A stretch of DNA of 64,000 nt from Bosea sp. NBC_00550 (GCF_026020075.1 NZ_CP102772.1:5233501-5297500), one strand, 5' to 3'; shown: positions 25,096 through 35,786, counted from the first letter of the stretch. Numbers and translations: made by a program. Notes: generated by a model from the letters alone, not told the origin.

Positions 25096-25257
25096 GTGAC
25101 CCGCCAGACAGCCGAGGACGAGAAGCAGGCGCGCCTAGCCGCCGCGCTCCGCGAGAACCTGAAGCGCCGCAAGGCCCAGGCTCGTGCTCGCCGCTCGGAA
25201 GAGGCGAAAGCGCAGGAGCCGGCGCCGCCCGCTCAGGCCGACCCTCCCCGGTCCTGA
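25096..25257 (+). CDS. Small charged protein encoded before murA
   Basis: This protein has 53 residues from GTG 25096. It is highly charged and predicted helical, with [20 protein letters not shown] followed by an Ala/Pro-rich tail. Short proteins with this [15 protein letters not shown] pattern occur upstream of murA in other Hyphomicrobiales, which is the main reason to call it real. No function is known; it could be an RNA- or ribosome-associated peptide. The stop lies 59 bases before the chosen murA start. Confidence 0.6.
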   Translation: MTRQTAEDEKQARLAAALRENLKRRKAQARARRSEEAKAQEPAPPAQADPPRS

Positions 25258-25316
25258 TCTCCCTTACCTTCATGGGCCGCCGGGCTTTCCCCGGGATGGC
25301 CGAGCAGGACCTGACG

Positions 25317-26606
25317 ATGGACAAGATCCGCATCACCGGCGGCCAGCGCCTCAATGGCGCCATTCCGATCTCCGGCGCCAAGAACGCCGCCTTGCCGCTG
25401 ATGATCGCGAGCCTGCTGACGGACGAGACGCTGACGCTCACCAATGTGCCGCGGCTCTCGGACGTCACCGCGCTCTCGCGCATCCTGTCCAATCACGGCG
25501 CCGACCGCACGGTCGCCGGCAAGCGCATCGGCCAGTCGGCCGAGACCGGCCAGACCATCTCGCTCACGGCCCGTCAGATCGTCGACACCTGCGCGCCCTA
25601 CGAGCTGGTCTCGACCATGCGCGCGAGCTTCTGGGTGATCGCGCCGATCCTGGCACGGATGGGCGAGGCCAAGATCTCGCTGCCCGGCGGTTGCGCGATC
25701 GGCACGCGCCCGGTCGACCTCCTGCTCATGGCACTGGAGAAGCTCGGCGCCGAGATCGTCATCGAGAACGGCTATGCGCTGGCGCGCGCACCGAAGGGGC
25801 TGAAGGGTGGCGAGATCGTCTTCCCGAAGGTCACGGTGGGCGGCACGCATACCGCGCTGATGGCTGCGGTCCTCGCGCAGGGCACGACAGTGATCGAGAA
25901 CGCCGCGCGCGAGCCGGAGGTCACGGACCTTGCCGCCTGCCTCGTCAAGATGGGCGCCAAGATCGAGGGCGCCGGCACCTCCCGCATCGTCGTGACCGGG
26001 GTCTCGCGCCTCGGCGGCGCGCATCACGCCGTCCTGCCGGATCGCATCGAGACCGGCACCTATGCGATGGCCGTCGCGATGACCGGCGGCGATGTCGTGC
26101 TGGAAGGCGCTCGTCCCGAGCTGCTCCAGTCGGCGCTGGATGTGCTCGGCAAGGCCGGCGTCGAGATCGATGCGACCAACGAAGGCATTCGCGTGCGCCG
26201 CAATGGCCACGGCATCGAGGCCGTCGATATCGACACCGATCCGTTCCCCGGCTTCCCGACCGATCTCCAGGCGCAGTTCATGGCGCTGATGACGAAAGCC
26301 AAGGGCACCTCGCGCATCCGCGAGACCATCTTCGAGAACCGCTTCATGCATGTGCAGGAACTCGCCCGGCTCGGTGCGAAGATCCGGCTCGACGGCGATG
26401 TCGCCCATGTCGAAGGCGTGCCGAAGCTCACCGGAGCGCCCGTCATGGCGACCGATCTGCGCGCTTCGGTCTCACTCGTCATCGGCGGTCTCGCCGCCGA
26501 GGGCGACACCACCATCAACCGCGTCTACCATCTCGACCGCGGCTTCGAGGCGCTGGAAGCCAAGCTCACCCGCTGCGGCGCGGTGGTGGAACGCATCAGC
26601 AGTTGA
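25317..26606 (+). CDS. murA: UDP-N-acetylglucosamine 1-carboxyvinyltransferase
   Basis: This 429-residue cytoplasmic enzyme transfers enolpyruvate from PEP to UDP-GlcNAc, the first committed step of peptidoglycan synthesis. The inside-out alpha/beta barrel signature is clear: [10 protein letters not shown] near the N-terminus, the flexible loop with the catalytic (fosfomycin-target) Cys in [13 protein letters not shown], and RAGASL-like [10 protein letters not shown] near the C-terminus. I chose ATG 25317 (MDKIRITGG, the family's usual start) over the more upstream ATG at 25272. It heads the murA-DUF2948-hisD-UPF0262-phosphatase block. Confidence 0.97.
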   Translation: MDKIRITGGQRLNGAIPISGAKNAALPLMIASLLTDETLTLTNVPRLSDVTALSRILSNHGADRTVAGKRIGQSAETGQTISLTARQIVDTCAPYELVSTMRASFWVIAPILARMGEAKISLPGGCAIGTRPVDLLLMALEKLGAEIVIENGYALARAPKGLKGGEIVFPKVTVGGTHTALMAAVLAQGTTVIENAAREPEVTDLAACLVKMGAKIEGAGTSRIVVTGVSRLGGAHHAVLPDRIETGTYAMAVAMTGGDVVLEGARPELLQSALDVLGKAGVEIDATNEGIRVRRNGHGIEAVDIDTDPFPGFPTDLQAQFMALMTKAKGTSRIRETIFENRFMHVQELARLGAKIRLDGDVAHVEGVPKLTGAPVMATDLRASVSLVIGGLAAEGDTTINRVYHLDRGFEALEAKLTRCGAVVERISS

Positions 26607-26651
26607 TTCTCGCCTGTTGATTTTCTCGGGGCGGCTCGTCAGAACAAAATC

Positions 26652-27098
26652 ATGTCAGACGACGTCGCCGCTCCGCTGAAGCTCATCGCGCTCGATACCG
26701 ACGATCTCGGGGTCGTTTCGGCCCATCTTCAAGACGCCGTGCTGAAGGCGGCCGATCTCGTCTATCTGCCGAGCGAGAAGCGTTTTGCCCTCGCCCTGCG
26801 CCGCTTCGACTGGGAGGGCGCGCAGCACGGCAAGCGCCGGCGCCGATTGACGGCGCTGCATTTCGACCGCGTTCTGGCCGTGCGCAGCGCCAAGCTCGAC
26901 AAGAACGATCCCGACAAGGTGCTGAACCTGCTCGCCGTCACCTTCGACCAGGCCGAGGAGCCGGCCGGCGACGTAACGCTGCATTTCTCGGAAGGCGCGG
27001 CGATCCGCCTCTCGGTCGAATGCGTCGAGGCCCAGATGAAGGATCTCGGGCCGGTGTGGGAAGCGGTGGCGACACCCGGCCATCCCAACGGCGCCTGA
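26652..27098 (+). CDS. DUF2948 family protein
   Basis: This 148-residue soluble protein matches the DUF2948 family (LKLIALDTDDLGVVSAHLQDAV, FALALRRFDWE, LHFSEGAAIRL). It is found between murA and hisD in many alphaproteobacteria. No biochemical role is known to me, and nothing in the sequence suggests an active site. It starts 45 bases after murA and probably shares its transcript. Confidence 0.88.
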   Translation: MSDDVAAPLKLIALDTDDLGVVSAHLQDAVLKAADLVYLPSEKRFALALRRFDWEGAQHGKRRRRLTALHFDRVLAVRSAKLDKNDPDKVLNLLAVTFDQAEEPAGDVTLHFSEGAAIRLSVECVEAQMKDLGPVWEAVATPGHPNGA

Positions 27099-27169
27099 GC
27101 CAGATCGCGCCGCCGCCTTTTTGGCCGGTGCCCGCTTCAACCTTCGATACCCTTCGTCTAAAAACGCGC

Positions 27170-27274
27170 CGTCATCCCGGACAAGCCGCGAAGCGGCGCC
27201 GCTCCGGGATCCATCGAAGGGTGCTGCGCTTACGATGGATTCCGGGTCTTCGCTGCGCTACGCCCGGAATGACG
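27170..27274. repeat. Palindromic intergenic repeat (CGTCATYCCGG family), copy 3
   Basis: The arms 27170-27180 and 27264-27274 match at 10 of 11 positions. Inner arms around GGGATCCATCG and CGATGGATTCC also pair. It lies between DUF2948 and hisD inside an otherwise cotranscribed block, so it may act on the mRNA. Confidence 0.78.
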
Positions 27275-27304
27275 ACCGAGAGTTCCGATTTGTCGAGGAT
27301 ATCC

Positions 27305-28597
27305 ATGCCGATCAGGCTCGACGACAGCGACGCAGGCTTTGCCGAGACGTTTGCGGCGCTGCTTTCCGCCAAGCGCGAGGTCTCCGAGGAGGTCGATCGC
27401 GTCGCTGCCGACATCATCGCAGACGTGCGTGAAAACGGCGATACGGCGCTGCTCTCCTATACCAGCCGCTTCGACGCGCTCGACCTGACGCCGGAGACCC
27501 TGCGTGTCAGCGAGGCCGAGATCGATGCAGCCGTCGCCGCCTGCTCGTCGGAATTGCTGGCGGCGCTGGAGACGGCGCGCGAGCGCATCGCCGTCTATCA
27601 CGAGCGCCAGAAGCCGGCCGATTCCTGGGTGAAGGATGCGGCGGGCGTCGAGGCCGGCTGGCGCTGGAGCGCGATCGAGGCCGTCGGCCTCTATGTGCCC
27701 GGAGGCACGGCGAGCTACCCCTCCTCGGTGCTGATGAACGCGATCCCGGCGAAGGTCGCCGGCGTGCCGCGCATCGTCATGGTCGCTCCGACCCCGCGCG
27801 GCGAGACCAATCCGCTCGTGCTGGCCGCCGCGCGGCTGGCCGGCGTCGACGAGGTCTACCGCATCGGCGGCGCGCAGGCCGTGGCAGCACTGGCCTACGG
27901 CACGGACAGCATCGCGCCCGTCGCCAAGATCGTCGGCCCCGGCAATGCCTATGTCGCCGCTGCCAAGCGCCGCGTCTTCGGCCAGGTCGGCATCGACATG
28001 ATCGCCGGCCCTTCCGAGGTGCTGGTGATCGCCGACCGCACCGCCAATCCCGACTGGATCGCCGCCGATCTGCTGGCCCAGGCCGAACACGACGTATCCG
28101 CCCAGTCGATCCTGATGACGGACGATGCGGCATTGGCAACTGAGGTCGAGAAGGCCGTGGCTGCCCAGCTCGCGACGCTGCCGCGTGCCAGGATCGCCGG
28201 CCAGAGCTGGCAGGAATTCGGCGCGATCCTGCTCGTCGCCGATCTGGAAGCGGCCGTACCGCTGGTCGATCGCCTCGCGCCTGAGCATCTAGAGATTATG
28301 ACGGCCGAGCCCGAGCGTCTCGCCGGACTCATCCGCAATGCCGGCGCGATCTTCCTCGGCGGCCATACGCCCGAGGCGATCGGCGACTATGTCGGCGGCC
28401 CCAACCATGTCCTGCCGACGGCGCGCTCCGCACGTTTTTCCTCCGGTCTCGGCGTCGGCGACTTCATGAAGCGGACCTCGCTGTTGAAATGCGGCCCGGA
28501 AGGCCTGCGGTCGCTCGCCTCCGCCGCGACGCAACTCGCCGAAGCCGAGGGCTTGCAGGCGCATGGCCGATCCGTGACGATCAGACTCAATCTCTGA
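27305..28597 (+). CDS. hisD: Histidinol dehydrogenase
   Basis: This 430-residue zinc enzyme catalyses the last two steps of histidine synthesis, oxidising histidinol to histidine with NAD. Signature stretches include GLYVPGGTASYPS, VYRIGGAQAVAAL and the metal ligands in LLAQAEHDVSAQS (Gln and His). The Asp in AIGDYVGGPNH and a C-terminal His in AHGRS complete the site. ATG 27305 follows GAGGA. A palindromic repeat lies just upstream, after DUF2948. Confidence 0.97.
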   Translation: MPIRLDDSDAGFAETFAALLSAKREVSEEVDRVAADIIADVRENGDTALLSYTSRFDALDLTPETLRVSEAEIDAAVAACSSELLAALETARERIAVYHERQKPADSWVKDAAGVEAGWRWSAIEAVGLYVPGGTASYPSSVLMNAIPAKVAGVPRIVMVAPTPRGETNPLVLAAARLAGVDEVYRIGGAQAVAALAYGTDSIAPVAKIVGPGNAYVAAAKRRVFGQVGIDMIAGPSEVLVIADRTANPDWIAADLLAQAEHDVSAQSILMTDDAALATEVEKAVAAQLATLPRARIAGQSWQEFGAILLVADLEAAVPLVDRLAPEHLEIMTAEPERLAGLIRNAGAIFLGGHTPEAIGDYVGGPNHVLPTARSARFSSGLGVGDFMKRTSLLKCGPEGLRSLASAATQLAEAEGLQAHGRSVTIRLNL

Positions 28598-28633
28598 GCG
28601 CCGGAAACGAACGGCGCTGCGGCAGGAGAAGCG

Positions 28634-29122
28634 ATGTCCGACGCCTCGATTTCCAACAAGCAATGCCTGGTCGGCGTCACGCTCGACGAGAATTCGCTCG
28701 GCCGCGGCTCGCCGGATCAGGAGCATGAGCGTGCCGTCGCCATCTACGACCTGATCGAGCGCAACAGCTTCGTCGTGCCGGAGCATGACGGTGGGCCGTA
28801 TCTCGCGCATCTCGCCATGGTCGAGCGCCGCCTCGTCTTCGAGGTCAGGCAGTCCGATGGCGCGCCGGTGGTGACGCATCATCTCTCGCTCAGCCCGTTC
28901 CGGCGCATCATCAAGGACTACGAGCTGATCTGCGAGAGCTACTATGCCGCGATCCGGACCGCGACGCCCTCGCAGATCGAGGCGATCGACATGGGTCGGC
29001 GCGGCCTGCACGACGAGGCGGCCGGCATCCTGGCCGAGCGGCTGGCCAACAAGGTCGAGGTCGATTTCGACACGGCGCGCCGCCTCTTCACCCTGATCTA
29101 CGCCCTGCATTGGAAGGGCTGA
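28634..29122 (+). CDS. UPF0262 family protein
   Basis: This 162-residue soluble protein of the UPF0262 family is recognisable from [34 protein letters not shown] and [14 protein letters not shown]. The family is restricted mainly to alphaproteobacteria and sits after hisD. Its function is unknown. An AGGAGAA ribosome binding site precedes the ATG. The ribosome binding site for the next gene (GGAAGGG, 29112-29118) lies inside its last codons, so the phosphatase is translationally linked. Confidence 0.9.
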   Translation: MSDASISNKQCLVGVTLDENSLGRGSPDQEHERAVAIYDLIERNSFVVPEHDGGPYLAHLAMVERRLVFEVRQSDGAPVVTHHLSLSPFRRIIKDYELICESYYAAIRTATPSQIEAIDMGRRGLHDEAAGILAERLANKVEVDFDTARRLFTLIYALHWKG

Positions 29123-29126
29123 CGGG

Positions 29127-29633
29127 TTGGAGCGGAGAGCATTTTCAGGCGAGGTGGAAGCCGGTTCGCGTGAAGAAAATGCGCCGAATGCACGGCCTCT
29201 GCCGCGTAAGGTCCAGAGCGTGCTCTTCATGTGCGCGATGAATGCCGTGCGCTCGCCGATGGCGGAGGCGCTGGCCAAGCACTTCTTCGGCAAATCGATC
29301 TACGTCCAGTCGGCCGGCGCCCGCAAAGGCGAGGCGGATGGTTTCGCTCTCGAGGTTCTCGATGAGATCGGCATCGATCTGAGCCGCCACAAGCCGAAAT
29401 CGATCGAGGAACTGGAGGAGTGGGAGGGGCTCAATTTCGACCTGATCGTCACGCTCTCGCCGGAAGCCCACCACAAGGCGCTGGACCTGACCCGCACCCA
29501 TGCCGCCGAGGTCGAATACTGGCCGACCGTCGATCCGACGGTGTTCCAGGGCTCCCGAGAGCAGAAGCTCGATGCCTATCGCGATGTCCGCGACGCGCTG
29601 ATCAAGCGGATCAAGCAGCGTTTGCAGACGTGA
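29127..29633 (+). CDS. Low-molecular-weight phosphatase / arsenate-reductase-like protein
   Basis: This 168-residue protein is of the low-molecular-weight tyrosine phosphatase fold. The P-loop C-x5-R is VLFMCAMNAVRSPMAE and the catalytic Asp is probably in TVDPTVF. It is the usual last partner of the hisD-UPF0262 group. The start TTG 29127 is supported by GGAAGGG at 29112-29118; GTG 29154 is an in-frame alternative. Residues about 5-19 are encoded by a dispersed palindromic repeat (29139-29182), while the conserved domain begins near residue 30. The substrate is unknown. Confidence 0.85.
   Translation: MERRAFSGEVEAGSREENAPNARPLPRKVQSVLFMCAMNAVRSPMAEALAKHFFGKSIYVQSAGARKGEADGFALEVLDEIGIDLSRHKPKSIEELEEWEGLNFDLIVTLSPEAHHKALDLTRTHAAEVEYWPTVDPTVFQGSREQKLDAYRDVRDALIKRIKQRLQT
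29139..29182. repeat. Palindromic repeat (GCATTTTC...GAAAATGC) inside a coding start
   Basis: Exact 8-base arms lie at 29139-29146 and 29175-29182. The interior AGGCGAGGTGGAAGCCGGTT resembles a dispersed element common in Hyphomicrobiales intergenic DNA. It lies within the first codons of the phosphatase gene and keeps the frame open. Confidence 0.7.
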
Positions 29634-29765
29634 CGCGTCTTGCCGTGCCGGCGGATACCCAATGATCACGAAGGCGTAGCCGTCGGTATGCCGAAGCGCG
29701 CAGCAGGATCGGGGCAACGAAGGCGGCTTGATGCTTCAGCAGCCATCCCGACCCCGGTGAGGTAA

Positions 29766-29782
29766 TGCAACTAAAAGTTGCA
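29766..29782. promoter_or_regulatory. Perfect dyad upstream of the chemoreceptor unit
   Basis: TGCAACT (29766-29772) and AGTTGCA (29776-29782) are exact inverses around AAA. They lie in an AT-richer gap about 100 bases before the first gene of the chemoreceptor pair. This is a candidate regulator-binding site; no T-run follows. Confidence 0.4.
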
Positions 29783-29878
29783 GATTTCGCCTGGCATAGA
29801 AATGTAAATTCGCGCCTGGCTGTTGAATTGCTGTTGAAGCCCGCTGAACCGCTTAAGTAAAACTTTACGGGGCTGGGC

Positions 29879-30298
29879 TTGTGTGACGGCGAGCGGCCGT
29901 CCTTCCACTGGTTCCTGTCCATGCCTTCCATGCCTAGTCTGGAACCTTGCGCGGTGCGCGAGGAGAAGCTGTCGTTTTTCGACGGCTTCCTGGTCGCCTG
30001 CATCTGTCTGATCGTCAGCTTCGGAGCTTTGGCGAGCCTCCCGCGCGCGCAGGACGGTCTTGTGCCGGTGGCGATCGTCTTCCCGCCTTGGGTCGCCGGT
30101 TCCGAAGCGGTCGCGCTCAGTTTCGCCGCCGGTCACCAAGTGCTGCGTAGCGGGCGTCTGTCTTCGGTCGTCGTGGTCGCGCCCGCAGCATTGGCGAGCG
30201 AGGTGCCGCCGCTGCCGAAGGGCGCATGGTTCTCTTTGGCTTTGGCCGGGCTCGCCGGGTGTCTCGATGCCGCCGGCGGAACGGAGGCCTCGCGATGA
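29879..30298 (+). CDS. Single-helix membrane protein coupled to a chemoreceptor
   Basis: This protein has up to 139 residues from TTG 29879 (ACGGGG upstream); ATG 29921 is a possible later start. One membrane helix ([20 protein letters not shown]) is followed by a roughly 80-residue, probably periplasmic part with [20 protein letters not shown] and alternating hydrophobic strands. I do not recognise a named family. Its stop overlaps the chemoreceptor ATG (ATGA), so the two proteins are made together. This suggests an accessory or sensing subunit for a receptor that has no large periplasmic domain of its own. Confidence 0.68.
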   Translation: MCDGERPSFHWFLSMPSMPSLEPCAVREEKLSFFDGFLVACICLIVSFGALASLPRAQDGLVPVAIVFPPWVAGSEAVALSFAAGHQVLRSGRLSSVVVVAPAALASEVPPLPKGAWFSLALAGLAGCLDAAGGTEASR

Positions 30299-31752
30299 TC
30301 TGGTCCCTGTCGGTCGTCCGCCGCCGGGTCGCGCAAGCCCTGCTCGTTCTCGGGCTGCTGCATGTGCCGCTGCTGGCGCTCGCCTTCTGGGCGCACGGCA
30401 CCGAGGGAGTCGTTCCGGTCTCGGTCGCGGCACTGGCGATCCTCGTCGCGCTGGCGTCGTATCGCTTGAGCGGCCCGGCGATGGTGACCCAGCTCGTCAT
30501 CGCTACCGTGCTGATCGGGCAGGTCTCGATCCTGGTGTTCAGTTTCGCCGGCCATCCCTGGCAGCCCGACATGCATATGTATTACTTCGCGATCCTGGCG
30601 CTGCTCGCCGGGTTCTGCGACTGGCGGCCGATCCTGATGGGAGCCGTGCTGACGGCCCTGCACCATCTCGTGCTGCAATATGCGCTGCCGGCCGCGGTGT
30701 TCTTCCAGGGGGCCAGCCTGCTGCGGGTGCTGCTGCACGCCGTGATCGTCATCATCGAGACCGCCTTCCTCGCCGTGTTCGCGGTGATCCTGCAGCGCAT
30801 GTTCACGATGAACGAGGCCAATCTCGCGCGGGCCGAGGCCGTGGCAGAGCGCGAGCGCATCGCGGGCGAAAAGGAACGCGGCCTGGCGGAAGAACTCGGC
30901 CGCCGGGCGGAAATGCTGCGCGGCGTTGTCTCCGGCTTCCATGCCCAGATGGAACAGGCGATGGCCGTGCTCGACCATTCCGCGGTGGCGATGAAGGCCG
31001 AGGCCGGCACGCTGATCGGCACCTCCGACCATGTGCGTCGGCAGACCGCACTGGTTTCCGCCTCGGCCGCGACCACCATGGAGAGCATTGATCATCTCTC
31101 GGCCGCGAGCACCGAGCTCGTCGCCTCCATCGGCGAGATCGGCCGCAACGCGGAGCACTCGGCCGATGGCTCGAAATCGGCGGCCTCATTGGCGCGTCAC
31201 GCGAGCGCCGAGATCGAGAACCTGACGCATAGCAGCGAAAATGTTGGCGCCGTCGTCGAGATCATCCGTGGCATCGCGGCGCAGACCAGCATGCTCGCCC
31301 TCAACGCCACGATCGAGGCGGCGCGTGCCGGCGAGATGGGGCGCGGCTTTGCCGTCGTCGCGAGCGAGGTGAAGACGCTCTCGGCCCAGACCGCCAAGGC
31401 GACCGACGAGGTCTCCCACCAGATCGGCGCGATGCAGCAGGCTTCGCATCGTTCGCTGAAGGCGATCCGCGACATCGTCGAGGCGATCGGCGAGGTCGAG
31501 AGCGTCGCCAATGCGATTGCGCTCTCGGTCGACGAGCAGAGCCGTGCCACGGCCGAGATCGCTCATCAGGTCAGGCTGTCCTTCCAGGGCGCCCAGCGCA
31601 GCGCCGATGTCGCCGGCGGCTTCGAGGTGATGACCCGGCAGACCCATGGCGCCGCGCAGCAGTTGCAGGGCGCTGCGAATGCGCTGGCTCAGCAGGCGCA
31701 GGATATCCGCCGCGAGGTCGCCAGCTTCTGCAATCGCGTCGCTGCGGCCTGA
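30295..31752 (+). CDS. Methyl-accepting chemotaxis protein with multi-helix membrane sensor
   Basis: This 485-residue receptor has an N-terminal membrane region of about six helices (residues 8-185) with almost no periplasmic loop. A coiled coil follows, then the signalling domain, whose hairpin tip contains [20 protein letters not shown] and [22 protein letters not shown]. It should report to CheA/CheW. No HAMP domain is obvious. ATG 30295 overlaps the stop of the small membrane protein gene. It is convergent with deoB, with a single base between the stops. Confidence 0.93.
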   Translation: MIWSLSVVRRRVAQALLVLGLLHVPLLALAFWAHGTEGVVPVSVAALAILVALASYRLSGPAMVTQLVIATVLIGQVSILVFSFAGHPWQPDMHMYYFAILALLAGFCDWRPILMGAVLTALHHLVLQYALPAAVFFQGASLLRVLLHAVIVIIETAFLAVFAVILQRMFTMNEANLARAEAVAERERIAGEKERGLAEELGRRAEMLRGVVSGFHAQMEQAMAVLDHSAVAMKAEAGTLIGTSDHVRRQTALVSASAATTMESIDHLSAASTELVASIGEIGRNAEHSADGSKSAASLARHASAEIENLTHSSENVGAVVEIIRGIAAQTSMLALNATIEAARAGEMGRGFAVVASEVKTLSAQTAKATDEVSHQIGAMQQASHRSLKAIRDIVEAIGEVESVANAIALSVDEQSRATAEIAHQVRLSFQGAQRSADVAGGFEVMTRQTHGAAQQLQGAANALAQQAQDIRREVASFCNRVAAA

Positions 31753-31753
31753 G

Positions 31754-32971
31754 CTACCAGTGGCGGCCCGGGCCGACCGGGCCGATGCCGAGGAAGACGC
31801 CGAGGCTTGCCGCGATATCGGCGAAGCTCTCGCGCCGCCCAAGCGGCTCCGGCGCGATGCCGGGCCCGAAGGCAAGGATCGGCACATGCTCGCGGGTATG
31901 GTCGCTGCCGCGCCAACTCGGATCATTACCGTGATCCGCGGTAATGACGGCGATGTCGCCGGGCTTCAGCGCGGCCTCTATATGCGGAAGCAGGCGGTCG
32001 AAGGCTTCCAGCGCTGCCGCATAGCCGGGAATGTCGCGGCGATGGCCGAACTCGGTGTCGAAATCGACGAGGTTGACGAAGCAGAAGCCGCCATCGGGCA
32101 GCCCGTCCCAGGCTTGGAGCGCCGCCGCGACCAGGGCCGCGTTGCCGAAGGGCTTGATCTCCTCGCCGGTGGCGCGATGCGCGAAGATGTCTCCGATCTT
32201 GCCGACGGTGACGACCTTGCGGCCCTGCGCCGTCAGCCGGTCCAGCAGCGTCTCGTTCGGCGGTGGGATCGCGAAATCCTTGCGGTTGCCGGTGCGGGTG
32301 AAGCCGTCCTCAGGCGAGCCGACGAAAGGCCGGGCGATCACGCGCCCGATCCGCAGAGGATCGACGAGGCCACGCACCGTCTTGCAGAGCGCGTAGAGCC
32401 GATCGAGCCCGAAATGCTCCTCATGCGCCGCGATCTGCAGCACGGAATCGACCGAGGTGTAGCAGATCGGCTTGCCCGTCCGGATATGCTCGGGTCCGAG
32501 TTCCTCGATGATCGCCGTGCCCGACGCATGCCTGTTGCCGAGGATGCCGGGCAGGGCGCCTTCCTTGACGATTCCGGCGACCAACTCTGCGGGAAACGAA
32601 TTCTCGAGTTCGGTGAAATAACCCCAGGGGAAAGAAACCGGGCAGCCGGCGATCTCCCAATGGCCGGACGGCGTATCCTTGCCCTGGCTGACCTCGACGC
32701 CATAGCCCCAGCGTCCCTGCGGCTGCGCCGGCTTCGCGACGCCGGAGAGCGGCCGTCCGGTCGAGGCTTCGCTGGCATGGGCGAGGCCGAGACGGGCGAG
32801 GTTCGGCAGCTTCAGTGGCCCGCTGCGCAAGCCCTCGCGATCGCCACGGCCATCGGTGCAGGCTTCGGCGATATGGCCGAGCGTGTCGGAGCCCTCGTCG
32901 CCATAGGCGGCGGCATCCTGCGCGCCGCCACAGCCGACCGAATCCAGCACGATCAGGATGGCGCGGGCCAT
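31754..32971 (-). CDS. deoB: Phosphopentomutase
   Basis: This 405-residue alkaline-phosphatase-superfamily metalloenzyme interconverts (deoxy)ribose 1- and 5-phosphate in nucleoside salvage. Metal-site and signature motifs are [36 protein letters not shown] and ITADHGNDP...DHTREHVPI. It starts 2 bases after the yejF stop, so it is probably the last gene of the yejABEF transcript. No other deo genes are nearby. Confidence 0.96.
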   Translation of the reverse strand: MARAILIVLDSVGCGGAQDAAAYGDEGSDTLGHIAEACTDGRGDREGLRSGPLKLPNLARLGLAHASEASTGRPLSGVAKPAQPQGRWGYGVEVSQGKDTPSGHWEIAGCPVSFPWGYFTELENSFPAELVAGIVKEGALPGILGNRHASGTAIIEELGPEHIRTGKPICYTSVDSVLQIAAHEEHFGLDRLYALCKTVRGLVDPLRIGRVIARPFVGSPEDGFTRTGNRKDFAIPPPNETLLDRLTAQGRKVVTVGKIGDIFAHRATGEEIKPFGNAALVAAALQAWDGLPDGGFCFVNLVDFDTEFGHRRDIPGYAAALEAFDRLLPHIEAALKPGDIAVITADHGNDPSWRGSDHTREHVPILAFGPGIAPEPLGRRESFADIAASLGVFLGIGPVGPGRHW

Positions 32972-32973
32972 GT

Positions 32974-34608
32974 TTACTCCCTCACGGCGGCGGCGCTGGC
33001 GACTGCCGGTTCGAGATTAAGCGCGGCCGCCAGCAGCGCCTGTGTGTAGGCCTCGCGCGGCTGGGCGAAGATCGCCTCCGCCGGACCTTCCTCGACGACC
33101 TTGCCGTTCTGCATCACCAGCACCCGGTGCGACAGCGCCCTGACGACCTTGAGGTCGTGGCTGATGAAGAGATAACCCAGTTTTCGCTTGGCCTGCAGTC
33201 CGCGCAGCAATTCGACGATCTGCGCCTGGACGGACATGTCGAGCGCCGAGGTCGGCTCGTCCAGCACGACGAATTTGGGATTGAGCGCCATGGCCCGCGC
33301 AATCGCGATGCGCTGGCGTTGTCCGCCGGAGAACTCGTGCGGGTAGCGGTCCATCGCCGCCGGATCCAGGCCCACATCGATGAGCGCCTGCGCCACGATC
33401 TCTCGCTGGCGCGGATAGGTGAGGTCCGGCTGCTGGATCGCGAGCCCTTCCGCCACGATCTCGGCGACCGACATGCGCGGCGAGAGCGAGCCGTAGGGGT
33501 CCTGGAAGACGACCTGCAGATTCTTGCGCTTCGGCCTGACCTCGCGGCTGGAGAGCCCGTCGATGCGATCGCCGAGGAAGACGATCGGCCCCTCCGAGGA
33601 GATCAGCCTGAGGATGGCGAGGCCAAGCGTCGTCTTGCCCGAGCCGGACTCGCCGACCACGCCCAGCGTCTCGCCCTCGCGGACTTTGACCGAGATGCCG
33701 TCGACCGCCTTCACATAGCCGGTGACGCGGCGCATCAGGCCTGACTTGATCGGGAACCAGACCTTGACCGGCCCGGCTTCGAGCAATGTCGTGGCGTCCG
33801 CTGGCACCGGCTCAGGGCGCCCCTTCGGCTCGGCTGCGAGCAGGCGCTTGGTATAGTCATGCTGCGGGTTGGCGAAGATTTCCGCGACCGGACCCTGCTC
33901 GACGATTTTGCCCTTCAGCATCACGCAGACCCGGTCGGCGATGCGCCGGACGATGCCGAGATCGTGGGTGATGAACAGCATCGCCATGCCCAACCGGCCC
34001 TGGAGCTCCTTGAGCAGCTTCAGGATCTGCGCCTGCACGGTGACGTCGAGCGCCGTCGTCGGCTCGTCGGCGATCAGCAGCTCCGGCTCGTTGGCGAGCG
34101 CCATCGCGATCATCACGCGCTGGCGCTGCCCGCCGGAAAGCTGGTGCGGATAGGCGCCGAGCCGGCTCGCTGCTTCGCGGATGCCGACGAGTTCCAACAG
34201 CTCCAGCGTCCGGGCGCGCGCCTTCTCGCCGCGTAGGCCCTTGTGCAATTCGAGGATCTCGCCGATTTGCCGCTCGATCGGGTGCAGCGGATTGAGCGAG
34301 GTCATCGGCTCCTGGAACACCATGGTGATGTCGTTGCCGCGCACCTTGCGCATCGCATTCTCGTCGGCCGCGATCAGGTCCTGCCCGTTGAACAGCACCT
34401 TGCCCGAGGGGTGATGCGCCGCCGGGTAGTTCAGCAGCTTCAGGATAGACAGTGCTGAGACCGATTTGCCGGAACCGGATTCGCCGACCAGCGCCAGCGT
34501 CTCGCCCTTGGCGACGGAGAAGGAGACATGGTCGACCGCGAGCGTCTCACGCCCGCCCTGGCGGAAGGCGACGGAGAGGTCTTCGACGGAGAGAAGCGGC
34601 GCGCTCAT
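32974..34608 (-). CDS. yejF: Microcin C/peptide ABC transporter ATPase YejF (double ATPase)
   Basis: This 544-residue protein has two ABC ATPase domains: Walker A GESGSGKS and GESGSGKT, signatures LSGGQRQR and FSGGQRQR, and H-loops FITHD and FISHD. It energises the YejBE permease, which with YejA imports oligopeptides and, in enterobacteria, the peptide-nucleotide antibiotic microcin C. Its start overlaps the yejE stop by 4 bases, and deoB follows after 2 bases. Confidence 0.95.
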   Translation of the reverse strand: MSAPLLSVEDLSVAFRQGGRETLAVDHVSFSVAKGETLALVGESGSGKSVSALSILKLLNYPAAHHPSGKVLFNGQDLIAADENAMRKVRGNDITMVFQEPMTSLNPLHPIERQIGEILELHKGLRGEKARARTLELLELVGIREAASRLGAYPHQLSGGQRQRVMIAMALANEPELLIADEPTTALDVTVQAQILKLLKELQGRLGMAMLFITHDLGIVRRIADRVCVMLKGKIVEQGPVAEIFANPQHDYTKRLLAAEPKGRPEPVPADATTLLEAGPVKVWFPIKSGLMRRVTGYVKAVDGISVKVREGETLGVVGESGSGKTTLGLAILRLISSEGPIVFLGDRIDGLSSREVRPKRKNLQVVFQDPYGSLSPRMSVAEIVAEGLAIQQPDLTYPRQREIVAQALIDVGLDPAAMDRYPHEFSGGQRQRIAIARAMALNPKFVVLDEPTSALDMSVQAQIVELLRGLQAKRKLGYLFISHDLKVVRALSHRVLVMQNGKVVEEGPAEAIFAQPREAYTQALLAAALNLEPAVASAAAVRE

Positions 34609-35786
34609 GCGAAGGTCTTCCGCGGGTCGAAGGCGTCGCGCACCGCTTCGCCGATGAAGATCAGCAGCGACAGCATCAGGGCGATCACTGCGAAGCCGGA
34701 GAGGCCGAGCCAGGGCGCCTGAAGGTTCGCCTTGCCCTGCGCCAGCAACTCGCCAAGCGACGGCGAGCCCGGCGGCAGGCCGAAGCCGAGGAAGTCGAGC
34801 GAGGTCAGCGTGGTGATCGAGCCGTTGAGGATGAAGGGCAGGAAGGTCAGCGTCGCCACCATCGCGTTGGGCAGGAGATGCCGGACCATGATCGTGCGAT
34901 TGGAAAGCCCGAGCGCACGCGCCGCTCGCACATATTCGAAGTTGCGCGCCCGCAGGAACTCGGCGCGGACCACGCCGACCAGGGCCACCCAGGAGAACAG
35001 CAGGAGGATGCCGAGCAGTACGAAGAAGCTCGGCGTGATGATCGCGGCGACGATGATCAGCAGGTAGAGCGCGGGGATAGAGGTCCAGATCTCGATCAGC
35101 CGCTGGAAGATCAGGTCGGTCCAGCCGCCGAAATAGCCCTGGATTGCGCCGGCGGCGATGCCGATCACCGAGGAGAAGGCGCACAGGATCAGCCCGAACA
35201 GCACGGAGATGCGGAAGCCGTAGATCAGCCGGGCGACGACGTCGCGGCCCTGGTCGTCGGTGCCGAGCCAGTTCCATTCGAGGTCGCGGCAGGTCGAGCC
35301 GCCGGTGCGCTGCGCGATCGGCTTGCACTGCTCGTCCTTGAGCATCCATGTCGGCGGGGCCGGGGCGGGGACGGGCAGGTCGAGATTATGCGTGCGGTAG
35401 GAGTAGCGGATCGGCGGCCAGATCGCGAAGCCGTTGGCGGCGATCTCCTTGGCGATCACCGGGTCGCGGTAATCGGTGGTGGCGAGGAAGCCGCCGAACT
35501 TCTCCTCCGGATAGTTCATCGCGACCGGAAACAGCCATTCGCCCTTGTAGCGCACGGCCAGCGGCTGGTCGTTGGCGATGAACTCCGCGACCAGCGAGAG
35601 CAGGAACAGGGCGAGGAAGAGCCAGAGCGACCACCAGCCGCGCCGGTTGGCCTTGAAGTTGTTCAGCCGGCGCCGGTTGATCGGCGAGAGCTTGAGCCAG
35701 CCCTGTTTCGCCTCGGCCGGCGCGAGCGGAATGTCGCTGCGCAGGGCCGCGGGCGGGGCATCGATCAGCGTGTCGCTCATGCTCAC
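34605..35786 (-). CDS. yejE: Microcin C/peptide ABC transporter permease YejE
   Basis: This 393-residue permease has the long N-terminal cytosolic segment ([18 protein letters not shown]), a first helix, and a large periplasmic loop with [19 protein letters not shown]. These are typical of YejE and distinguish it from DppC. The C-terminal BPD_transp_1 domain has the ATPase-contact loop near [15 protein letters not shown]. It overlaps yejB and yejF by 4 bases each, giving a fully coupled operon. Confidence 0.95.
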   Translation of the reverse strand: MSMSDTLIDAPPAALRSDIPLAPAEAKQGWLKLSPINRRRLNNFKANRRGWWSLWLFLALFLLSLVAEFIANDQPLAVRYKGEWLFPVAMNYPEEKFGGFLATTDYRDPVIAKEIAANGFAIWPPIRYSYRTHNLDLPVPAPAPPTWMLKDEQCKPIAQRTGGSTCRDLEWNWLGTDDQGRDVVARLIYGFRISVLFGLILCAFSSVIGIAAGAIQGYFGGWTDLIFQRLIEIWTSIPALYLLIIVAAIITPSFFVLLGILLLFSWVALVGVVRAEFLRARNFEYVRAARALGLSNRTIMVRHLLPNAMVATLTFLPFILNGSITTLTSLDFLGFGLPPGSPSLGELLAQGKANLQAPWLGLSGFAVIALMLSLLIFIGEAVRDAFDPRKTFA

